Source: Alphaproteobacteria bacterium UBA6038 (GTDB lineage Bacteria; Pseudomonadota; Alphaproteobacteria; Micropepsales; Micropepsaceae). From it: DNA of 64,000 nt. Within the stretch, counting starts at the first letter, position 1. Each line of letters begins with the position of its first letter. Under the pieces are notes generated by a model, which saw only the letters and a list, made by a program, of their open reading frames with translations, made no database searches and was not told where the DNA came from. Both the position numbers and the translations under genes were made by a program. Location: NCBI GenBank assembly GCA_002429315.1, contig DIZC01000104.1, positions 27,071-91,070 of the forward strand, given 5' to 3'. Of the stretch, positions 50,957 to 59,544 are shown piece after piece.

Positions 50957-52798
50957 GTGACCGTGGGCCAGAGACGGAGTGCGTGGGGCGTGGAACGGCT
51001 GCTCGGAGCAATTCATGCGCGCAAGCTCGATCGCCTCGCGGCGGGCTATGCGGTCATCGCCTGGCTGCTGGTGCAGGCCGCCTCCATCGCGCTTCCCGCG
51101 TTCGATGTGCCCGGATGGGTGCTGAAGGCGCTGATCCTGGTCGCCATTCTCGGGTTTCCGCTGACGCTCACGCTGGGCTGGATGGGGGCGCGGCATCTGG
51201 CGGGGATTCCAGTCGAGCCTCCCAAACATCCCTACGCGCATCTGGCGGGACTTGGGGTTCTGGCGATCATTCTGGTGCTGATTGCCGGAGAAATCGTTTA
51301 CCGGTTGTCGCAGCAGGATATCGGCAGCCCTGCAGCACCGTCTGTTCGCCCTGCCGCCGTGTCGACCGCGCCGGGGCCGACCTCCATCGCCGTGCTGCCG
51401 TTCGCCAACATGACGGGGGATTCCAAACAGGAGTATTTCGCCGACGGCATGTCCGAAGAAGTGCTGAGCGATCTCGCCAGCATTCCGGAACTGCGCGTGG
51501 TGGCGCGCGCGTCCTCGTTTGCGTTCAAGGACAAGAACGAAGACATCAAAGCCATCGCGCGCCTGCTGGCCGTGCGCTCGCTCCTGGAAGGCAGCGTGCG
51601 CGAGGCGGGTCAGCATCTGCGAATCCGCGCCGAGCTGATCGACGCGCGCAACGGCTACGATCTGTGGTCGTCGAGCTTCGACCGTAACATGACCGACGCG
51701 CTCGCGGTGCAGGACGAGATCGCCCGCGCCATCGTCAGCGCGCTGACCCACAAGCTGCTGCCGATGCGGGGGAAGTCAAACCGGCCCACGATGGATCCGG
51801 TCGCTTATCGCGACTACTTGCAGGCGCAATACGAGCTTGCGCCGCGCACCCGCGCCGGCACAGACAGGGCGCGGGTCCTGTTCGAGAAGGCGGTTGCGCG
51901 GCAGCCGAAGTTCCCCGAGGCGTATGCCGGGCTTGGGCGGGCATACATCGTGCTGGCGATATTCCGGCCGGAGCGCAGCGATTACATCCCCGCAGCCGAA
52001 CGCGCCATCGACCGCGCGCTTGCGCTCGATTCTGAAAATCTTGACGCGCTGGGCCTGCATCTCGATCTGGCGATGCGCCGGATGGAGTGGGACACGGCGC
52101 GCAAGGACGCGCGCCACATGCTGGCGATCAATCCGCATAGCTACGCCGTCCTGCATGAGTTGTTCCGCTACTACCAGTTCATGGGATTCCCGGAAGCTGC
52201 CCTCGCTGCGGCGCAAGGCGCGGCCCAGCTCAACCGGCTGTCGATCGTCGACCGGCTGAACGTGGTGCCGGCTTATCTGCATCTGGCGCGATGGAACGAA
52301 GCGGCCGTGGCGGGCGAAGAGGCGCGCAAGCTTTATCCCAACCAGCCCGACAATCTCGCGCGCCTCTGCATGGCCTATGCCCACAGCAATCATCTCGACA
52401 AGGCGCGCGCGCTTGAGGCGCAACTCACGGCATTGAAGGAAACAAGCGCCGCGAGCATGTGCGGGTTCCACATCGCCGTTGGCGCGGGCGAGAAAGCGAA
52501 GGCCGTCGCTATTCTGAGCGGTTTTGCCGCCCAGTTCCCGCACGGCGATCTCGGCGCGTTCGACATCGGCGACAATTACGCCATCGCCGGCGATTATGCG
52601 GACGCCATCGCGTGGCTCGAGCGCTCCTACGACCGCCACGAATTCCTGCTGTTCACGGTGCCGTACGACAAGGCCATCGCACCCGCGTTCTTCACGACGC
52701 CGGGCTGGAAGGCGTTATGGCATCGGCCGCTCGCGCGCGCGTGGCAGGCGGCGCACGACGCGGTCGGCCGCGACCTCGCCGCCAAACCGGCGGACTAA
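50957..52798 (+). CDS. TolB-like/TPR membrane-anchored protein
   Basis: 613 residues. N-terminal cytoplasmic stretch, two membrane helices (about 28-50 and 57-75; third near 92-110), then the TolB amino-terminal-like (FlgO-type) domain TSIAVLPFANMTGDSKQEYFADGMSEE...ELRVVARASSFAF, then TPR repeats (about 290-600). Such architecture occurs with adenylate cyclase or winged-helix domains in relatives; none is fused here. The start could also be GTG at 50990. Signalling role is inferred only. Confidence 0.88.
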   Translation: MTVGQRRSAWGVERLLGAIHARKLDRLAAGYAVIAWLLVQAASIALPAFDVPGWVLKALILVAILGFPLTLTLGWMGARHLAGIPVEPPKHPYAHLAGLGVLAIILVLIAGEIVYRLSQQDIGSPAAPSVRPAAVSTAPGPTSIAVLPFANMTGDSKQEYFADGMSEEVLSDLASIPELRVVARASSFAFKDKNEDIKAIARLLAVRSLLEGSVREAGQHLRIRAELIDARNGYDLWSSSFDRNMTDALAVQDEIARAIVSALTHKLLPMRGKSNRPTMDPVAYRDYLQAQYELAPRTRAGTDRARVLFEKAVARQPKFPEAYAGLGRAYIVLAIFRPERSDYIPAAERAIDRALALDSENLDALGLHLDLAMRRMEWDTARKDARHMLAINPHSYAVLHELFRYYQFMGFPEAALAAAQGAAQLNRLSIVDRLNVVPAYLHLARWNEAAVAGEEARKLYPNQPDNLARLCMAYAHSNHLDKARALEAQLTALKETSAASMCGFHIAVGAGEKAKAVAILSGFAAQFPHGDLGAFDIGDNYAIAGDYADAIAWLERSYDRHEFLLFTVPYDKAIAPAFFTTPGWKALWHRPLARAWQAAHDAVGRDLAAKPAD

Positions 52799-52856
52799 CC
52801 GCCTGCGCGTCATCGGACATTCGTCCACCCGCGCGAACCGATAAGGTGCCGCGCAC

Positions 52857-53534
52857 ATGCACAGGCAAAACTCGGTGGCCTGGTACGCCGGCGCGATGGC
52901 CGGCGTCGTATCGTTGGCGCTGCTGGCGGCCGCGGTCGCGACGGGCACCGCGGCGCCGTTCGACAGCCTCATCCGTGAGGCCATTCACCGGCAGGCGTCG
53001 AGCGGGCTGACCGAGCTGGCGCGCCTGTTCACGCTCGTCGGCTCCAGTCCGGTCTGGGTCCCGGCGACGGTCATCGCGGCGGGCGTTCTCTGGCTCAAGG
53101 GCTTGCGGCGGCGCGCATGCGCGATCGCGCTCGCGATGTCAGGCGCGATCCTGCTCGACAACGGGTTGAAGGCGATCTTTCACCGCGCGCGTCCGGAGGC
53201 CTTCTTCGGCGCTGCGCCGACAAGCTACAGTTTTCCCAGCGGGCATGCCCTTTTCGCCGCCTGCTTTTACGGCGCGCTGGCGGCCGTTGTCGCGGCCGGA
53301 ATCCGCAAGCCCGTCTGGCGCGCGGCGATCTGGGTCGGCGCGCTGTGCATGATCCTCGGCATCGGCCTGTCGCGGATTTATCTCGGCGTGCATTACCCGA
53401 CGGATGTGCTGGCAGGCTACCTGGTGGGCGGTGCGTGGCTGGCGTTGCTGCGCGCGATGGGCATCTTCGGATCGGCGGACCGGACCGCAGCCGAGCGCGA
53501 CGCCCACCGCGCCGCGCAGAGTGGCAGCCGCTGA
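52857..53534 (+). CDS. PAP2 family membrane phosphatase
   Basis: 225 residues with six hydrophobic segments and the three phosphatase motifs KAIFHRARP, PSGHA and SRIYLGVHYPTDVLAG. Could dephosphorylate undecaprenyl diphosphate or phosphatidate/phosphatidylglycerol phosphate; the substrate cannot be told. 58 bases after the TPR gene, same strand. Confidence 0.92.
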   Translation: MHRQNSVAWYAGAMAGVVSLALLAAAVATGTAAPFDSLIREAIHRQASSGLTELARLFTLVGSSPVWVPATVIAAGVLWLKGLRRRACAIALAMSGAILLDNGLKAIFHRARPEAFFGAAPTSYSFPSGHALFAACFYGALAAVVAAGIRKPVWRAAIWVGALCMILGIGLSRIYLGVHYPTDVLAGYLVGGAWLALLRAMGIFGSADRTAAERDAHRAAQSGSR

Positions 53535-53650
53535 TCGACCATCCGTTCGACGCCAACCGCACCCGTCGAAATCGCCTGAATGCGCCAAACGCTGCGGTCC
53601 TTTTCGTTCGCGATTGCGCTGACTAGAGTTCGCGCCAAGGCGGTGGGCAG

Positions 53651-54232
53651 ATGCGACCTTTCGAATATGGGTTGGGGCTGATCACGATCCTGGTGAGCCT
53701 GGCGCTTGCCGATCTGGTGATGTGCTTCCACCGGCTGCTGCGCAACGCGCGGCGCGTGACATGGGACGGCCGGGTGCCGGTCGCCGCGGCGCTGGTAGTG
53801 ATAGAAATTGTCCGGCTGTGGTTTGCAGTCTGGACGGTTCGCAACCTCGCCCAAACGGGAACTTTCTCGATCTATCTCGGACAATTCGTGCAGGTTCTGC
53901 TGCTGGTGCTGCTCGCAGCCGCAAGCCTGCCGGATGAAGTGGGCGAGACATGCGATCTTCGCGCATTCTATGAATCGAATCGACGCTATTTCTGGAGCGT
54001 GTTCGCACTTTACCAGCTCAGCTATTTTCTGCTTGGGTTGTTCGTTTTCGGCGTCCGCCAGGCATCGGCAGGCGGATCGGTCGATGCATTCGACCTGTTC
54101 CGCATGCTTGCCCCGCTCGCGCTCTACACGCTGCTCGCGTTCGTGCGTGTGTGGGTGCTCGACTACGCAATTCCTGTCGCCATCATGATCTTCTATCTTG
54201 TGCTCTACTGGAATCAGGCGCTCACCGCCTGA
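53651..54232 (+). CDS. Membrane protein of unknown function
   Basis: 193 residues with about five membrane helices (e.g. LGLITILVSLALADLVMCF, ALVVIEIVRLWFAVWTV); the C-terminal helix is very aromatic. No family recognised. In line with the PAP2 and MscS genes, 25 bases before MscS. Confidence 0.75.
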   Translation: MRPFEYGLGLITILVSLALADLVMCFHRLLRNARRVTWDGRVPVAAALVVIEIVRLWFAVWTVRNLAQTGTFSIYLGQFVQVLLLVLLAAASLPDEVGETCDLRAFYESNRRYFWSVFALYQLSYFLLGLFVFGVRQASAGGSVDAFDLFRMLAPLALYTLLAFVRVWVLDYAIPVAIMIFYLVLYWNQALTA

Positions 54233-54257
54233 AGCGAGTGGCCCGACGACGGACTGG

Positions 54258-55298
54258 ATGGCCGGAATGGCTCTATTGACCACATACGCGCCCAGTATTC
54301 TCTCCCTCCGGCTGGCCGATATCGCCGGCACGCCGATTACGCTGGCGGGCCTGCTGCTCGCCGTCGTCATCGTCGCGGTCTCGTTCACACTGTCGCGCAT
54401 CGCCGTGCGGCTCCTCGCCCGCATTCGCATGCGCCGCACGCACGGCGTGGCCGGGCTGTACATTCTCGAGAAGCTCTCCGGCTACGGCATCGCGATCATC
54501 GGCGTGCTGTTCGCGTTTTCCGCCCTCGGCCTGAACCTGAGCTCGTTCGCGGTGTTCGCTGGCGCGCTGGGCATCGGCGTCGGCCTCGGGCTGCAGGGCG
54601 TGGCGAAGGAATTCGTCTCCGGAATCGTGCTGCTGTTCGACCGCGAGCTGAACGTCGGCGATTTTGTCGAGCTCGCCACCACGCCGGTGGTGCGCGGCAT
54701 CGTGTGGGAGATCGGCGCGCGCGCCACCCGCATCCGCACCAACGACAATCTCGACATCTTCGTGCCAAACTCGCGCTTCATCGAGGAGCGCTTCACCAAC
54801 TGGACCTTGCAGAACCAGACGCGGCGCATCCATGTGCCGTTCTCGGTGGCGTATGGCGCGGAGAAGGCGAAGGTGCGCGAGGTGGTGCTGACGGCGGCCA
54901 AGACGCTGCCCTTCACCTCACCCGACGATGGCACCCGCCGCACCCAGGTGTGGATGACGAGCTTCGGCGACTCGGCGCTGAATTTCGAGCTGGTGGTGTG
55001 GCCCACGGTGGAAGCGGTGAAGCGCCCCGCCGCGATGCAGGCCGCCTACACCTGGGCGATCGACGACGCGCTGCGCGGCGCAGGGATCGAGATTCCGTTC
55101 CCGCAGCGCGATCTGCGCATCCGGAGCGTGTTCGCGCGCGAAGGCGAGGCGGCGTTCGCCGCGCTCGGCTACAAGCACAAGGCGCCCGAGGCGCCCGCCG
55201 AGCCCGCGCCGGTGGTTCACACCCGCAACGACGCCGTCCACGAAACCCTCCGCCCCGAAGAGCAACCGCCGGGGACGGAGAAGGTTAAGCGGGAATAG
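54258..55298 (+). CDS. MscS-type mechanosensitive channel
   Basis: Opens under membrane tension to release solutes. 346 residues: N-terminal helices, pore helix rich in Ala/Gly (FAGALGIGVGLGLQGVAKEFVSG), beta domain (LNVGDFVELATTPVVRGIVWEIGARATRIRT, then NLDIFVPNSRFIEE) and an alpha-beta C-terminal domain, ending in a Pro/Glu-rich tail. ATG 54258; ATG 54267 is an alternative. Confidence 0.93.
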   Translation: MAGMALLTTYAPSILSLRLADIAGTPITLAGLLLAVVIVAVSFTLSRIAVRLLARIRMRRTHGVAGLYILEKLSGYGIAIIGVLFAFSALGLNLSSFAVFAGALGIGVGLGLQGVAKEFVSGIVLLFDRELNVGDFVELATTPVVRGIVWEIGARATRIRTNDNLDIFVPNSRFIEERFTNWTLQNQTRRIHVPFSVAYGAEKAKVREVVLTAAKTLPFTSPDDGTRRTQVWMTSFGDSALNFELVVWPTVEAVKRPAAMQAAYTWAIDDALRGAGIEIPFPQRDLRIRSVFAREGEAAFAALGYKHKAPEAPAEPAPVVHTRNDAVHETLRPEEQPPGTEKVKRE

Positions 55299-55313
55299 CC
55301 AATCTGCGGAGCC

Positions 55314-55342
55314 TGGACATTAGTACGCCAATGGCGTATAGC
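55314..55342 (+). promoter_or_regulatory. Promoter and palindromic operator of the toxin-antitoxin operon
   Basis: TGGACA (55314-55319), 17-base spacer, TATAGC (55337-55342). The spacer contains the perfect palindrome TACGCCA-A-TGGCGTA (55324-55338), placed where an HTH antitoxin would repress. The expected transcript start is within a few bases of the toxin ATG at 55352, implying a leaderless or nearly leaderless message. Confidence 0.7.
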
Positions 55343-55351
55343 GACCTCATG

Positions 55352-55708
55352 GCGGTGAAGCCGGTCACGGTCGCGGAGACGCCGCTGTTCGAACGGCAGG
55401 CGGCAAAAATCTGGACCCCGCAAGAGCATGATGAGTTTGTGGACTACATCGCGCGCAATCCGGAGGCCGGTGACATCGTTCCAGACACCGGCGGCGTGCG
55501 GAAGGTGCGGTGGCGCAGAAGCGGAACGGGAAAGCGCGGCGGCGTTCGCGTGATCCATTTCTATTACGATCAGGAGCATCCGCTCTATTTGTTGCTGGTC
55601 TATGCGAAGTCGGAACGCCAGGACATGACGCTGGACCAAAGGCGCGAAGCACAAAAATTCGCAGCGATCATCAAGTATGGCGGGCGCCAGAGGAGGAAAT
55701 CGAAATGA
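55352..55708 (+). CDS. RelE/HigB-type toxin
   Basis: 118 residues. RelE-fold features: helix FERQAAKIWTPQEHDEFVDYIA, then GDIVPDTGGVRKVRW, GKRGGVRVIHFYYD, LYLLLVYAKSERQDM. Probably a ribosome-dependent mRNA interferase. ATG 55352 is preferred because ATG 55331 lies inside the operator palindrome and upstream of the likely transcript start. The stop overlaps the antitoxin ATG (ATGA), with AGGAGG in the toxin end. Confidence 0.9.
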   Translation, partial: AVKPVTVAETPLFERQAAKIWTPQEHDEFVDYIARNPEAGDIVPDTGGVRKVRWRRSGTGKRGGVRVIHFYYDQEHPLYLLLVYAKSERQDMTLDQRREAQKFAAIIKYGGRQRRKSK

Positions 55709-56121
55709 GCAAGTTTGGTCGAGACCTGATCGAGAGCCTGACACAAGCGGCCGATCACGCCCGCGGCAAGAAAGTGCCAGGCATGCGCATCACCGTGGTG
55801 GAAGTGGACGTGCCGGACGTGAAGGCGATCCGGGAATCGCTGCGCATGTCGCAGACGCGCTTTGCCAATGCGTTTCAAATTCCCTTGGCGACGGTAAAGA
55901 ACTGGGAGCAGGGCCGCCGTCATCCGGATGCACCGGCGATCGCTTACCTGAAGGCGATCAAAAACAAGCCGGGTGAAGTGATAGGCGCGCTGTGGAACTC
56001 GGAAACGTCATATCTTCTGCGAAGTTCGCAAAATGCCGCCCGTTTGCACAAAGCAATCGCCGATCTAAATACCGGCAAGCGCCTCGCGCGTGTCTCCACG
56101 GCGGCCCGCCGGGCGAACTGA
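55705..56121 (+). CDS. HTH-XRE antitoxin with YefM-like C-terminal segment
   Basis: 138 residues. Residues 38-97 are a HigA/NadS-type helix-turn-helix (SLRMSQTRFANAFQIPLATV, KNWEQGRRHPDAPA). HTH antitoxins of this type normally end soon after. Here residues 99-126 read SETSYLLRS then NAARLHKAIADLNTGK, closely resembling the C-terminal YoeB-binding end of YefM (ETAYLLRSPANARRL...SGK). It appears to be a DNA-binding domain from one antitoxin family joined to the toxin-neutralising segment of another. Ribosome-binding site AGGAGG. Confidence 0.85.
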   Translation: MSKFGRDLIESLTQAADHARGKKVPGMRITVVEVDVPDVKAIRESLRMSQTRFANAFQIPLATVKNWEQGRRHPDAPAIAYLKAIKNKPGEVIGALWNSETSYLLRSSQNAARLHKAIADLNTGKRLARVSTAARRAN

Positions 56122-56124
56122 AAG

Positions 56125-56138
56125 TACGCCATTGCGTA
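56125..56138. promoter_or_regulatory. Second copy of the TA operator-like palindrome
   Basis: TACGC-CATT-GCGTA just after the antitoxin stop, sharing the context AGTACGCCA with the operator at 55324-55338. It may be a second binding site, or the far edge of the inserted toxin-antitoxin cassette. It lies 162 bases before rpoZ. Confidence 0.5.
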
Positions 56139-56159
56139 GGGTCGGTCAGAACCTGGCCC

Positions 56160-56187
56160 TTGCCCTTGCGGGGGCAGTTCCTATATG
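56160..56187 (+). promoter_or_regulatory. Possible rpoZ promoter
   Basis: TTGCCC (56160-56165), 16-base spacer, TATATG (56182-56187), 113 bases before the rpoZ ATG. The hexamers are moderate matches to sigma70 consensus; tentative. Confidence 0.35.
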
Positions 56188-56299
56188 GTTCGCGGCCCTT
56201 GAGCGGCATTGGCCCTTGAGGACGCCCGCAAATCCATGGCCGGCTTGCAGGATGCCGGTCAAACAGCGCCCGAAAACCCGAGAAAACAAGGATTCCTGA

Positions 56300-56680
56300 A
56301 TGGCTCGCGTGACCGTTGAAGATTGCGTCGACAAGGTGCCCAACCGATTCGACCTGGTGCTGCTGTCGGGCTTCCGCGCCCGCCAGCTTTCGGGCGGCGC
56401 CGAGCCCATCGTCGACCGCGACCGCGACAAGAACCCGGTCGTGGCGCTGCGCGAGATCGCGGCCAAGTCGCTCAAGCCCGATGCGCTGAAGGAAGACTTC
56501 ATCCGCTCGCTGCAGAAGCACGCCGAAGTGGACGAGCCGGAGCCCGCGCCGGAAGAGGACGTCCGCGAGGATGTCCAGCACCGCCAGGTGACCGAGGAGG
56601 AGCTGCTGCGCGCGCTCACCTCCGAGGCGCAGCGCCGCGCCGAGCCGCAGCCCGAGCCAGAGGGCGACTACGAAGAGTGA
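56300..56680 (+). CDS. rpoZ: RNA polymerase omega subunit
   Basis: 126 residues. MARVTVEDCVDKVPNRFDLV, RARQLSGGAEP and KNPVVALREIA are the family core; the C-terminal acidic extension (EPEPAPEEDVREDVQ) is common in Alphaproteobacteria. Assists RNA polymerase assembly and forms part of the ppGpp site. Followed by an intrinsic terminator, then rsh. Confidence 0.97.
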   Translation: MARVTVEDCVDKVPNRFDLVLLSGFRARQLSGGAEPIVDRDRDKNPVVALREIAAKSLKPDALKEDFIRSLQKHAEVDEPEPAPEEDVREDVQHRQVTEEELLRALTSEAQRRAEPQPEPEGDYEE

Positions 56681-56726
56681 GGCGGGGCCTAGCTCCAGAA
56701 ATCAGAAAATCAGAATTCGGTAACAG

Positions 56727-56752
56727 AAGGGCGGCCGCAAGCCGCCCTTTTC
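56727..56752 (+). terminator. Rho-independent terminator after rpoZ
   Basis: AAGGGCGGC - CGCA - GCCGCCCTTTTC: a 9-bp GC-rich stem with a tetraloop-sized loop and a short T-run, 47 bases past the rpoZ stop. Confidence 0.85.
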
Positions 56753-56844
56753 GTCAAGGATACGGATGGCCGTCGTCGGGCGGGGAGTCCCCGCGGCCAA
56801 ATGCAGTGCGGGAAATCCGCGATTTTCCGCTATATTGTCGGCAG

Positions 56845-59142
56845 ATGACTGCGCCGAGGCCGAGCCCTGAGCCCGCGGCGACTGCCAAGTCCGGCACGCC
56901 GTCCAACCCGCTTGCCCGCTCCGCCGAGCTCCTGGGCCGCATCCTGGCGCCGCTGACGCCGCGTACCCGCCCCAAGCTCATGCGGCAGACCGAGCTGGTC
57001 GAGCGGGTGAAGGCCTACGACCCGGATGCCGACGAGGCGCTGCTCAACCGGGCTTACGTCTACGCTATGACGGCCCACGGCAAGCAGTTCCGCGCCTCGG
57101 GCGACCCCTATTTCAGCCATCCGCTGGAAGTGGCCGCCATCCTCACCGACCTGAAGCTGGACGTGCCCACCATCGTCACCGCGCTGCTGCACGACACGGT
57201 GGAGGACACCTACGTCACCATCGACGACGTGACGCAGAATTTCGGCGAGGAAATCGCGAATCTCGTCGACGGCGTCACCAAGCTGTCGCAGCTGGAGCTG
57301 TTTTCCGAGCGCACCAAGCAGGCCGAGAACTTCCGCAAGCTGATGCTGGCGATGTCGAACGATATCCGCGTGCTGCTGGTCAAGCTCGCCGACCGCCTGC
57401 ACAACATGCGCACGCTGCACTTCATCGACGATCCCGAGAAGCGCCGGCGAATCGCGCAGGAGACGCTGGACATTTACGCGCCGCTGGCCGGGCGCATCGG
57501 CATGCAGAACATGCGCGAGGAGCTGGAAGACCTCGCCTTCGCCGAGCGCGATCCGGAAGCGCGCAATTCCATCGTCACCCGGCTGGCGCGGCTCGATGCG
57601 CAGTCCGGCGACCGCATCGGCCGCATCGCCGATCAGTTGAAGCACAAGCTCGCCAAAGCGGGCATCGAGGCCTGGGTGTATGGCCGGGCCAAGCGCCCCT
57701 ATTCCATCTGGCGCAAGCTCAAGGACAAGCAGCTGAACTTCGAGCAGTTGTCGGACATCTTCGGCTTTCGCGTCATCGTGAAGACCACCGACGAATGCTA
57801 TCGCGCGCTGGGCGTGCTGCACGGCAACTGGCGCATGGTGCCGGAGCGGTTCAAGGACTTCATCTCCAACCCGAAGACCAACGGCTACCGCTCCATCCAC
57901 ACCACAGTGATCGGCCCGGAGCAGCAGCGCGTCGAAGTGCAGATCCGCACCCAGGACATGCACGACATCGCCGAGCGGGGCGTGGCCGCACACTGGCGCT
58001 ACCGCGAAAACGTGGCGGACAAGGACCGCACCGCGGAAGGCGCCTATCAGTGGCTGCGCGAAATGGTCGATCTCCTGGAGCACGGCAACTCCGCGGAGGA
58101 GTTCCTCGAGCACTCGCGCCTCCACATGTATCAGGACCAGGTCTTCTGCTTCACGCCCAAGGGCGACCTGATCAGCCTGCCGCGCGGCGCCACGCCGATC
58201 GATTTCGCCTATGCGGTGCACACCGACGTCGGCAACACCACGGTGGGCGCCAAGGTCAACGGGGTGCACGTGCCGCTGCACACGCCATTGGGCAACGGCG
58301 ACCAGGTCGAGATCATCCGCACAAAGGATCAGGCGCCGTCGCCGCTGTGGGAGCAGTTTGCGGTGACCGGCCGGGCGCGTTTTGAAATCCGCCGCTTCCT
58401 GCGCCATGCCCAGCGCGACGAGCACATCAAATTCGGCCGCAAGATTCTCGAGAAGGCGTTCGCCGACGAGCATCGCGAGCTGACGCCGAAAGCCATCGAG
58501 GAGGTCGCGAAGAAGCTGCGCCTGCCGAAAGCGGAAGAAGTGCTGGTGGAAGTGGGCCGCGGGCAGCTCCGCGCCAACGAAGTGCTCGAAGCGGTCTATC
58601 CGGAGCTCAAGCGCGACCCGGACCGCCACGCGCTGCGCCGGGCCGCGGGCAAGCACGCCAAGGCCATTTCCATCAAAGGCCTCACCGAAGGGATCTCCTA
58701 TCGGCTCGGCCAATGCTGCCATCCGCTGCCGGGCGACCGAATCGTCGGCCTGATGGCGCCGGGCGAGGGCGCCGTGATCCACACCATCGATTGCGCCGAG
58801 CTGGAGAATGCGCGCGCCGACATGGAGGATTGGCTGGATGTCAGCTGGGGGGCGCATGCCGCGGAACTTGGCCCCAGCGTGGCCCGCGTGCAGGTGCGAG
58901 TGAAGAACGAGCCGGGGTCGCTGGCGACCGTGGCGACCGTCATCGGCAACAACGGCGGCAACATTTCGAACCTCAAGGTCGCCAGCCGCAATCCGCTGTT
59001 CTTCGAGTTCCTGGTGGATATCGAAGTCCGCGACGTGGCGCACCTGGAGAACATCATCGGCGCCTTGCGGGTCAACGCGTCGGTGGAAAGCGTGGATCGC
59101 GTCCGCGGGCCGCAGGAATCCGAGCCCGCCGAAGCGCATTAG
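56845..59142 (+). CDS. rsh: Bifunctional (p)ppGpp synthetase/hydrolase Rsh (SpoT/Rel)
   Basis: Makes and degrades the stringent-response alarmone. 765 residues. HD hydrolase domain intact (YFSHPLEVAAILTD, ALLHDTVEDTYVT, LVKLADRLHNMRTL), synthetase domain (RPYSIWRKLKDK, DIFGFRVIV, KTNGYRSIHTTV, EVQIRT), TGS (YQDQVFCFTPKGDLISLPRG), a Cys/His zinc-finger-like stretch (GQCCHPLPGDRIVG) and a C-terminal ACT domain. Both activities are expected, as for the single Rsh of most Alphaproteobacteria. ATG 56845 gives a Pro/Ala-rich N-terminal extension; family similarity begins near 57000. Confidence 0.97.
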   Translation: MTAPRPSPEPAATAKSGTPSNPLARSAELLGRILAPLTPRTRPKLMRQTELVERVKAYDPDADEALLNRAYVYAMTAHGKQFRASGDPYFSHPLEVAAILTDLKLDVPTIVTALLHDTVEDTYVTIDDVTQNFGEEIANLVDGVTKLSQLELFSERTKQAENFRKLMLAMSNDIRVLLVKLADRLHNMRTLHFIDDPEKRRRIAQETLDIYAPLAGRIGMQNMREELEDLAFAERDPEARNSIVTRLARLDAQSGDRIGRIADQLKHKLAKAGIEAWVYGRAKRPYSIWRKLKDKQLNFEQLSDIFGFRVIVKTTDECYRALGVLHGNWRMVPERFKDFISNPKTNGYRSIHTTVIGPEQQRVEVQIRTQDMHDIAERGVAAHWRYRENVADKDRTAEGAYQWLREMVDLLEHGNSAEEFLEHSRLHMYQDQVFCFTPKGDLISLPRGATPIDFAYAVHTDVGNTTVGAKVNGVHVPLHTPLGNGDQVEIIRTKDQAPSPLWEQFAVTGRARFEIRRFLRHAQRDEHIKFGRKILEKAFADEHRELTPKAIEEVAKKLRLPKAEEVLVEVGRGQLRANEVLEAVYPELKRDPDRHALRRAAGKHAKAISIKGLTEGISYRLGQCCHPLPGDRIVGLMAPGEGAVIHTIDCAELENARADMEDWLDVSWGAHAAELGPSVARVQVRVKNEPGSLATVATVIGNNGGNISNLKVASRNPLFFEFLVDIEVRDVAHLENIIGALRVNASVESVDRVRGPQESEPAEAH

Positions 59143-59237
59143 GATTTGATTAGCTTTGGCGCGTCAGTTTGCGTGCTGACAACCGGCCGCTGCGCCAGCA
59201 AGATGGCGGCGGTGTTCCAGCGTAAGGGGCTTGGACC

Positions 59238-59540
59238 GTGAGTGCAGATGGACGCAGGCGCCTGCCGGCGCTGAGAGTGCCGCAGCTGAGGCGAAAGACC
59301 GAGTTCTATATTTTCGAGGCACTGGCGCTGGTGTTCGGGGCGAGCGCGAGCCATTTTTTCTTCCCGCGCGAGATTCACTGGCAATCGGTGGCGATCTGCG
59401 GGCTGGGGTACGCGGCGTCCTTCGCCATGATGGTGAACATCCGCTGCACCCACTGCAAGGAGCCGCTCGGCAAGGTGAACGGCAAGTGGGTGCCGATGCC
59501 CGAGACCCAGTGCAGCAAATGCGGCCGCGATCACGGATAG
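59238..59540 (+). CDS. Small membrane protein with zinc ribbon
   Basis: 100 residues from GTG 59238 (AAGGGGC site). Two hydrophobic segments (YIFEALALVFGASASHFFF and VAICGLGYAASFAMMVNI) followed by a C-terminal C-x2-C ... C-x2-C ribbon (CTHC, CSKC). Unknown function; probably a membrane-anchored zinc-binding domain. Four bases before pdxJ, so co-transcribed. Confidence 0.8.
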   Translation: MSADGRRRLPALRVPQLRRKTEFYIFEALALVFGASASHFFFPREIHWQSVAICGLGYAASFAMMVNIRCTHCKEPLGKVNGKWVPMPETQCSKCGRDHG

Positions 59541-59544
59541 GGAT

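Noticed and set aside
55331..55351. Upstream ATG of the RelE/HigB toxin
   Set aside because: It lies inside the operator palindrome and upstream of the predicted transcript start; ATG 55352 fits better.
56830..59139. Very long antisense open frame (769 codons) opposite rsh
   Set aside because: High-GC shadow of a well-conserved gene; no start signal and no protein-like motifs.
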